Of a stretch of 64,000 nucleotides of DNA, positions 59,439 to 64,000 are shown in pieces (positions within the stretch are counted from its first letter, which is position 1; each line of letters starts with the position of its first letter). The DNA lies in the NCBI GenBank assembly GCA_001769855.1, contig MEPP01000021.1, positions 62,001-126,000 of the forward strand, in the 5' to 3' direction. This stretch comes from Bdellovibrionales bacterium GWA2_49_15. Its GTDB lineage: Bacteria > Bdellovibrionota > Bacteriovoracia > Bacteriovoracales > Bacteriovoracaceae. The position numbers and the translations under genes were made by a program. The notes under the pieces are model-generated. The model saw only the letters and a program-made list of their open reading frames with translations. It searched no databases and had not been told where the DNA came from.

Positions 59439-61022
59439 ATGGGTAAAGAACTTATTATCTCTCAAACCTTGAACGAATATCGTGCGGTGCTTATCGATAA
59501 TGGTGAGATTGTCGATTTTTTACTCGAACGTATTCGCGAACATGGCGATAGCTCTCCGCGCGTCGGGAATATTTACAAGGGCAGAGTGGTGCGCGTTCTT
59601 CCGGGAATGCAATCCGCGTTTGTCGATATCGGCCAGGAGAAGGCCGCTTTTCTCTACGTGGATGATGCCTATATTCCAACTTTAGAAGAACAGCGCGCCG
59701 TTGCCGATCTTCTCAAGCAGCAACAGACCGAAGTCCAAAGCAAAATGGGTGAGATTATTCCCGACGAACTTTCCACCTTTACCGAAACCATGAGCATCAA
59801 ATTTCGTCCCGATGCCTCTGTCGAAAATATCTTGAAGGAAGGGGATGAAATTCTTGTTCAGGTGGCCAAAGAACCTATCTCCTCGAAAGGACCGCGTGTT
59901 ACCCGTCATATCACTCTTGCCGGACGGCATGTGGTCTTTATGCCTTTTATCGAGCACACCGGAGTTTCACGGCGCATTGAGGACGATAAGGAACGGGATC
60001 GTCTGAAGGACATTTTAGATTCCATACGACCCGAGGGAAAGGGAATCATTGCTCGTACCGTGGCCGAAGGGCAGTCCTATAAGACCTTAAAAAGTGATTT
60101 CAATATGCTCGTCAAAATATGGCGGGATGTTCAAAAGGCGTCTGAAAAACTCAAGGCCCCTTCTCTTTGCTATAAGGATTTATCTTTTGTTCAGCGAGTA
60201 TTGCGGGATATCACTGACGAGGATGTGGATCTTGTGACGGTCGATACAAAGGATAATTTTAAGGAAGTGGAGAAGTTTGCGCTCAAATACTTACCTGCCC
60301 TCAAAGGGAAAGCTAAATTTTATGACGCCGAAACTCCCCTCTTTGAGCATTATGGAGTTGAGCTGGAGATCGAGCGCGCACTCTCAAATAAAGTTTTTTT
60401 GAAGTCGGGCGGTTCCCTGAACATTGATCAGACCGAGGCCCTGGTTTCGGTGGATGTGAATACCGGAAAATTTGTCGGTCGAAAAAATCTTGAGGATACA
60501 ATTCTCAAAACAAACCTTGAGGCGGTGAAGGAAATTGCCTATCAGTTACGCCTACGCAATTGTGGCGGTATTATCATCATTGATTTTATCGATATGGAAC
60601 GGGTTGAACATCGGACCATGGTTTACCAGGCCTTGCTTGAGGCACTGAAAAAGGATCGGGCCAAAACGAATGTTCTCCCCATCTCAAGCTTAGGTTTAGT
60701 TGAGATGACCAGAAAGCGTACCCGGGATACCCTAACGCGTATTATGTGTAGCGCTTGCCCCTATTGCGAGGGGGCCGGACGAATTAAATCCACATTAACT
60801 GTGTGCTACGAGATTGTGCGTGAATTAAATAAAATCATTGTTCGGGAAAAAGTGCAGAAGATTTTTGTCTATGCTCACCCCGAGGTCTCCGCCCTGCTAT
60901 GTGGGGAAGATATCGATATTATTGAAAACCTAGAGACAAAGTTCGATAAGGCGATCGTCATACGCTCTGAAAATAACTACCACATTGAGCAGTATGAAAT
61001 TTTCCCTCAGGATTATGCCTGA
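59439..61022 (+). CDS. rng: Ribonuclease G/E
   Basis: The 527-residue endoribonuclease has the S1 domain (GNIYKGRVVRVLPGMQSAFVDIGQEKAAFLYVDD, in outline), the RNase H-like and DNase I-like catalytic part with the metal-binding aspartates in VSVDVNTGKFVG and IIIDFIDM, and the zinc-link CSACPYC. It lacks the long C-terminal scaffold of E. coli RNase E, so it is of the RNase G type. An in-frame TTG at 59409 is upstream; the ATG at 59439 gives the family N-terminus GKELIIS. It is followed 119 bases later by the ribosomal operon. Confidence 0.95.
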   Translation: MGKELIISQTLNEYRAVLIDNGEIVDFLLERIREHGDSSPRVGNIYKGRVVRVLPGMQSAFVDIGQEKAAFLYVDDAYIPTLEEQRAVADLLKQQQTEVQSKMGEIIPDELSTFTETMSIKFRPDASVENILKEGDEILVQVAKEPISSKGPRVTRHITLAGRHVVFMPFIEHTGVSRRIEDDKERDRLKDILDSIRPEGKGIIARTVAEGQSYKTLKSDFNMLVKIWRDVQKASEKLKAPSLCYKDLSFVQRVLRDITDEDVDLVTVDTKDNFKEVEKFALKYLPALKGKAKFYDAETPLFEHYGVELEIERALSNKVFLKSGGSLNIDQTEALVSVDVNTGKFVGRKNLEDTILKTNLEAVKEIAYQLRLRNCGGIIIIDFIDMERVEHRTMVYQALLEALKKDRAKTNVLPISSLGLVEMTRKRTRDTLTRIMCSACPYCEGAGRIKSTLTVCYEIVRELNKIIVREKVQKIFVYAHPEVSALLCGEDIDIIENLETKFDKAIVIRSENNYHIEQYEIFPQDYA

Positions 61023-61141
61023 TTTGCGTCGCGTTATCGCTTCCCAAAATCTATGGCCTCTGATAAGTTGCACAATCGTTCAAAAATCTTGCCCGTGGCG
61101 TTTATAAATTTAGTCCATGGGCCTTAGTCCAGGAGGTTTCT

Positions 61142-61768
61142 ATGATCTATGAATTGGCCATTATTACAAAGGCCGATGCAGGGGACAGCGCCTACAATGC
61201 GCTATCGTCGATGGTGAAGGAAGTTATTGCAGAGTACAAAGGTGAACTACTGATCGAAGATGTTTGGGGGCAAAAAGTGTTCGCCCAAGCAGCGGAATCT
61301 GGTCTTAAAAAAGGTCACTACACCTACTTCATGTACAAGGGCGGTTCGACTGTAAACGCCGAGCTATCTCGAAAATTGGGAATCAATGAGCACGTCATTC
61401 GTCACCTTATCATTAATTTAGGCGAAGATCGTTTTCAGGAAAAAATTGTGAAAATGTATAAGACGCCGCTTTCCAAAAAGTATTACGGCTCAGTGGCCGA
61501 TGCCGAAGTCAAAGAAGGCGATGAAATGGAAGATCGGGAACACAGTAAATTTTCACGACGCCGTGGCTGCTGGTTTACCTCTAAAGAAATTCGGGCCGAT
61601 TGGAAAGATCCCAAAACCTACATGTGGTTGATCAATGAATTTGGGAAAATTTCCCCCGCACGCATCAGCGGAATTAGTCGAAAACATCAACGTTTTTCAA
61701 CTTCCGCCATTAAGCGCGCGCGTACCATGGGAATCGCGAGTTATTTATCAAATAGAGTCCTTGAATAG
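61142..61768 (+). CDS. Fused 30S ribosomal proteins S6 and S18
   Basis: One uninterrupted 208-codon frame encodes both proteins. Residues 1-115 are S6 (MIYELAIITKADAG, GHYTYFMYKGGSTVNAELSRKLGINEHVIRHLII in outline). Residues 116-135 are an acidic linker (VKEGDEMEDRE). Residues 136-208 are S18: SRRRGCWFTSKEI, DWKDPKTYMWLINEFGKISPARISG and the end KHQRFSTSAIKRARTMGIASYL. In other bacteria rpsF and rpsR are separate genes whose products form a heterodimer on the 30S platform. AGGAGG precedes the ATG at 61142. An internal ATG at 61526 (residue 129) has AAGAAGG 7 bases upstream, so free S18 could also be made. The downstream order DUF2232-rplI-dnaB is the usual one for rpsF-rpsR. Confidence 0.93.
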   Translation: MIYELAIITKADAGDSAYNALSSMVKEVIAEYKGELLIEDVWGQKVFAQAAESGLKKGHYTYFMYKGGSTVNAELSRKLGINEHVIRHLIINLGEDRFQEKIVKMYKTPLSKKYYGSVADAEVKEGDEMEDREHSKFSRRRGCWFTSKEIRADWKDPKTYMWLINEFGKISPARISGISRKHQRFSTSAIKRARTMGIASYLSNRVLE

Positions 61769-61784
61769 GTTTTGGAGCAGCTAA

Positions 61785-62876
61785 GTGAATAACGTGAGCA
61801 CAGAGAGTGCAAAGCATGAGACACCGTCAGGTCCGACGGTTGGTCAGGGCCCCCAGGGCCTGCCAGGCGGACTTAATAGTGGAACCGCTTTAGAGCAGAA
61901 GCTCGGCCAGCATTCATTGGGAAAATTGATCTTTTTGGTCGCCCTGTCGGTGACCTTAAGTTCTTTTACCCCATTTTTCTTGCTGGCACCGGCACCTTTG
62001 GCATTCGCATTTTTACTTTTTGGTCCTCTCAAAACTATTGTTGTGGGTTTGTGCTTTGCGGGAATTGTTGCCGCTTTGATTTTTCAGACAGGGCTTTCTC
62101 TCGCCAGTGCCGGAGTTTTTGTCTTTTCCCTCATTTTTGGGGGGATCGTCTTCACGATTATCAAAAGACAAATTAATCCTGCGATCGGTGTTTTGAAATA
62201 CGGTATTGGATTCTTTGGCCTGATCGCTATTCTTTCGGGATTAGCTGTCTGGGGCACAGGGATTCCGGTAAAGGCTTACCTGTTAGATGTTGTTAAGACC
62301 GGCATCAATGAAATTAAGAGCAATGCGGAATACGGGCAGTTGGTGTCAAAGGGCGGTGAGGATATAAGAGCGTTGCAAGACATGTTGCAAGATCCGAACG
62401 GAATCGTTCAAGAATTATTGCGGTGGTCTCCCAGCGTTTTGTTTGTCGTCGTCATTGTATCCCTGTGGCTCTCAGTATTTCTAGTTCTCCGAAATGCGTC
62501 TGCATGGAGCGCCGTGCGCCCCTACCCATTTAATGTAAAGGCCTTGATTGATTTTAAAAGTCCGGATTGGTTGCTCGTTGTTTTGATTGCGGGCCTTGCT
62601 TTTGCAGCAGGTGGTGATCTTCTTGCTGGAGAGTGGTTGCAAGTTGTGGGGATGAATCTTTTATATGCCGTTGGTGTCTTTTATTTTTTCCAAGGCATCG
62701 GAGTATTCCTTGAGCTTTTAACCTCACTGAAAATTGCAGGTTTGTTCAGAAGCATCATTCTGATTTTTACGATCTTCTCGGTATGGAAACTTTTGGCCCT
62801 CGTAGGTCTTTTTGATAATTGGTTTAATTTTCGCAAATTTTTTAAAAAAAATAATGAAGAAGGAGATATTTTATGA
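61785..62876 (+). CDS. DUF2232-like polytopic membrane protein
   Basis: The 363-residue protein starts with GTG at 61785, 7 bases after GGAG. A polar N-terminal tail (about 1-45, Gly/Pro-rich) is followed by about eight transmembrane helices in two groups, with a large polar loop (about 170-215). DUF2232 proteins are commonly encoded between rpsR and rplI, and the position here matches. Their function is unknown. The stop overlaps the rplI start by 4 bases. Confidence 0.8.
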   Translation: MNNVSTESAKHETPSGPTVGQGPQGLPGGLNSGTALEQKLGQHSLGKLIFLVALSVTLSSFTPFFLLAPAPLAFAFLLFGPLKTIVVGLCFAGIVAALIFQTGLSLASAGVFVFSLIFGGIVFTIIKRQINPAIGVLKYGIGFFGLIAILSGLAVWGTGIPVKAYLLDVVKTGINEIKSNAEYGQLVSKGGEDIRALQDMLQDPNGIVQELLRWSPSVLFVVVIVSLWLSVFLVLRNASAWSAVRPYPFNVKALIDFKSPDWLLVVLIAGLAFAAGGDLLAGEWLQVVGMNLLYAVGVFYFFQGIGVFLELLTSLKIAGLFRSIILIFTIFSVWKLLALVGLFDNWFNFRKFFKKNNEEGDIL

Positions 62877-63478
62877 AGGTAATTTTAGTGGATCGTGTAC
62901 TCCACCTTGGTAATGTCGGTGAAGTCGTGAACGTTTCGAACGGGTATTTCAGAAATTTTTTAGCGCCAAAAAAACTGGCCGTTTATGCTGACCAAAAGAA
63001 TCAGCAGCAACTCGATATGCATAAGAAGCGCTTAGGTAAAAAGGTTGACGAACATAAGCAGTCCGCTGTCGCAGTTAAGCAACAAATTGATGGACTCCGC
63101 CTAGAATTTGTTAAAAAAGTTGGGGCCAACGGAAAGCTCTTTGGAACAGTGACATCAGTTGATCTGTCCCGTGAGCTGGAAACCAAAGGCATTAATGTTG
63201 AGCGTCGTTTAATTATTATTCCTAATCCTATTAAGTCTGTTGGAACTTTTGATGTAAAAGTAAAATTGTTTCAAGATGTAGAAGCCAAATTCCAAGTCCA
63301 AGTGGTTATGGACCCTGCTCAAGCGGAAGAATTGAAGGCAAAAAGTAAGGCTGCATCAAAGAAGACTAAGAAAACTGAAGCAACCGAGGCCGCCTCGGAT
63401 ATTCCAGCTCAGCCAGAACGGGAATTAACGGATGATGAAAAGCTATCTATTGAAGCTAACAAAATTTTGCGTAGTTAG
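62873..63478 (+). CDS. rplI: 50S ribosomal protein L9 with C-terminal extension
   Basis: The 201-residue protein has the L9 N-terminal domain (MKVILVDRVLHLGNVGEVV, GYFRNFLAPKKLAVYA), the long connecting helix and the C-terminal domain (GKLFGTVTSVDLSRELETKG). L9 is normally about 148-150 residues; here the last 50 residues are an added Ala/Lys/Glu tail (SKAASKKTKKTEATE and onward). AAGGAG lies 7 bases before the ATG. It overlaps the DUF2232-like gene by 4 bases. Confidence 0.96.
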   Translation: MKVILVDRVLHLGNVGEVVNVSNGYFRNFLAPKKLAVYADQKNQQQLDMHKKRLGKKVDEHKQSAVAVKQQIDGLRLEFVKKVGANGKLFGTVTSVDLSRELETKGINVERRLIIIPNPIKSVGTFDVKVKLFQDVEAKFQVQVVMDPAQAEELKAKSKAASKKTKKTEATEAASDIPAQPERELTDDEKLSIEANKILRS

Positions 63479-63545
63479 ACGAAATTTTGTAATGCGGATT
63501 GGATGGATTTTCTAAGAAAGTCCGGCCATCATTTCAGCACTACCT

Positions 63546-63572
63546 AAAAGGGCCGAATACGTCGGCCCTTTT
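63546..63572 (+). terminator. Rho-independent terminator after rplI
   Basis: An 11-bp stem AAAAGGGCCGA with TCGGCCCTTTT and a 5-base loop ATACG, followed by CTTTTCT. It ends 20 bases before dnaB, which may therefore be expressed partly by read-through. Confidence 0.88.
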
Positions 63573-63592
63573 CTTTTCTACGTGAGAGCACT

Positions 63593-64000
63593 ATGAAGCA
63601 GACCAATGAATTACCCCATGATTTACTTGCGGAAAAATCTTTAGTCGGTTGTTTGCTGATTGATGGGGAATCACTGGATACAATTGTCGATTTAGGTCTG
63701 GCAAAGGGAGATTTTTTTCATCCCAAGTATGGCCTGATTTTTAATGCCATCAAAGATCTTTCAGATCAAAACCGGCCGATTGATTTTGTCACGATCTGCG
63801 CCCGTTTGCAGGAAACGGGAAATTTAGAAGAGCTTGGCGGCCACTCTTTTGTTCACGAGATTATTGAGGATCAAGTTTCCTCAGCAAATATTTACCATTA
63901 CGCCAAGATTGTGAAAGATAAGTCTGGAATGCGTGAGATTATTCGCACCGCCATGCGAGTGGCCGATATGGGAATGAATCACCAGGGCAAAACCGAAGAT
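63593..64000 (+). CDS. dnaB: Replicative DNA helicase DnaB, N-terminal part
   Basis: The frame from ATG 63593 stays open to the window edge (136 codons). The start LPHDLLAEKSLVGCLLIDGESLD, followed by GDFFHPKYGLIFNAIKDLSD, PIDFVTICARL, and the end of the N-terminal domain LGGHSFVHEIIEDQVSSANI-YHYAKIVKDKS, is the DnaB N-terminal dimerisation domain. The RecA-like helicase part lies beyond the window. The order rpsF/rpsR-DUF2232-rplI-dnaB is common in proteobacteria. Confidence 0.94.
   Translation, partial: MKQTNELPHDLLAEKSLVGCLLIDGESLDTIVDLGLAKGDFFHPKYGLIFNAIKDLSDQNRPIDFVTICARLQETGNLEELGGHSFVHEIIEDQVSSANIYHYAKIVKDKSGMREIIRTAMRVADMGMNHQGKTED

Noticed and set aside
61022-61142. Promoter before the S6-S18 gene
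   Set aside because: TATAAA and TTGC-type elements are visible but never at a spacing of 16-18 bases, so no promoter is reported.
1-64000. tRNA, rRNA, CRISPR array, insertion sequence, prophage
   Set aside because: No cloverleaf-like sequence, regular repeat-spacer pattern, transposase, integrase or phage structural gene was found by reading either strand.

Overview
The window is a dense stretch of a Gram-negative chromosome of medium G+C content (judged by eye). It has 65 protein genes, no gap longer than about 230 bases, and no sign of phage, IS elements, CRISPR, rRNA or tRNA. Outer-membrane systems (Mla, LptE-like, LapB, Tol), FtsEX/EnvC, c-di-GMP proteins (PilZ; an FHA-GGDEF resembling Bdellovibrio DgcB), repeated GYF_2 domains, a eukaryotic-type Ser/Thr kinase and fatty-acid/branched-chain catabolism suggest a member of the Bdellovibrionota (Bdellovibrio/Bacteriovorax-like). 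This placement is inference; no rRNA gene is present to confirm it.

Layout. 1-4886 (+): end of mlaE, mlaF, an MCE protein with an unusual C-terminal domain, a GYF_2 membrane protein and a short TsaC/YrdC-like gene. 4883-7509: DciA-like gene, then lptE-like and holA-like genes converging on rpsT. 7687-10486 (+): 3-hydroxyacyl-CoA dehydrogenase, enoyl-CoA hydratase and acyl-CoA dehydrogenase. Then come a lysine-rich basic protein, a thiolase and a cyclic-nucleotide-domain protein (12242-14499), and a reverse-strand lipoprotein. 16156-20589 (+): a signalling cluster of GYF-GYF-PilZ protein, alpha/beta hydrolase without its nucleophile, lipoprotein and Ser/Thr kinase. 20594-31468 (-): an NRAMP-type transporter paired with a soluble MgtE-like sensor and PPSR; miaA and mutL; FHA-GGDEF cyclase; pgi with two acyl-CoA dehydrogenases.

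31638-34909 (+): a GH35-like barrel protein, a hypothetical gene and rlmN. 35490-43101 (+): one tightly packed envelope operon, sppA-lapB-three unknown envelope genes-tolQ-tolR-tolA-tolB. 43246-46635: an NtrC-like protein missing key AAA+ residues, a small conserved-looking protein and an HD phosphohydrolase. 46761-55192 (+): ftsE-ftsX-envC-ctpA, xseA, a lipoprotein LytM peptidase, a degenerate histidine kinase and crcB. 55133-58737 (-): DEDDh exonuclease, punA and deoA. 58879-64000 (+): a small membrane protein, rng, a fused S6-S18 ribosomal protein gene, a DUF2232-type membrane protein, rplI and the start of dnaB.

The most unusual items are the single reading frame that joins ribosomal proteins S6 and S18 (with an internal start preceded by a good Shine-Dalgarno sequence), the NRAMP plus free MgtE-N/CBS sensor pair, and several signalling or enzyme proteins that have lost their catalytic residues (17.4 kb, 44.1 kb, 54.5 kb). 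All functional calls rest on motif recognition by reading; no database search was run.
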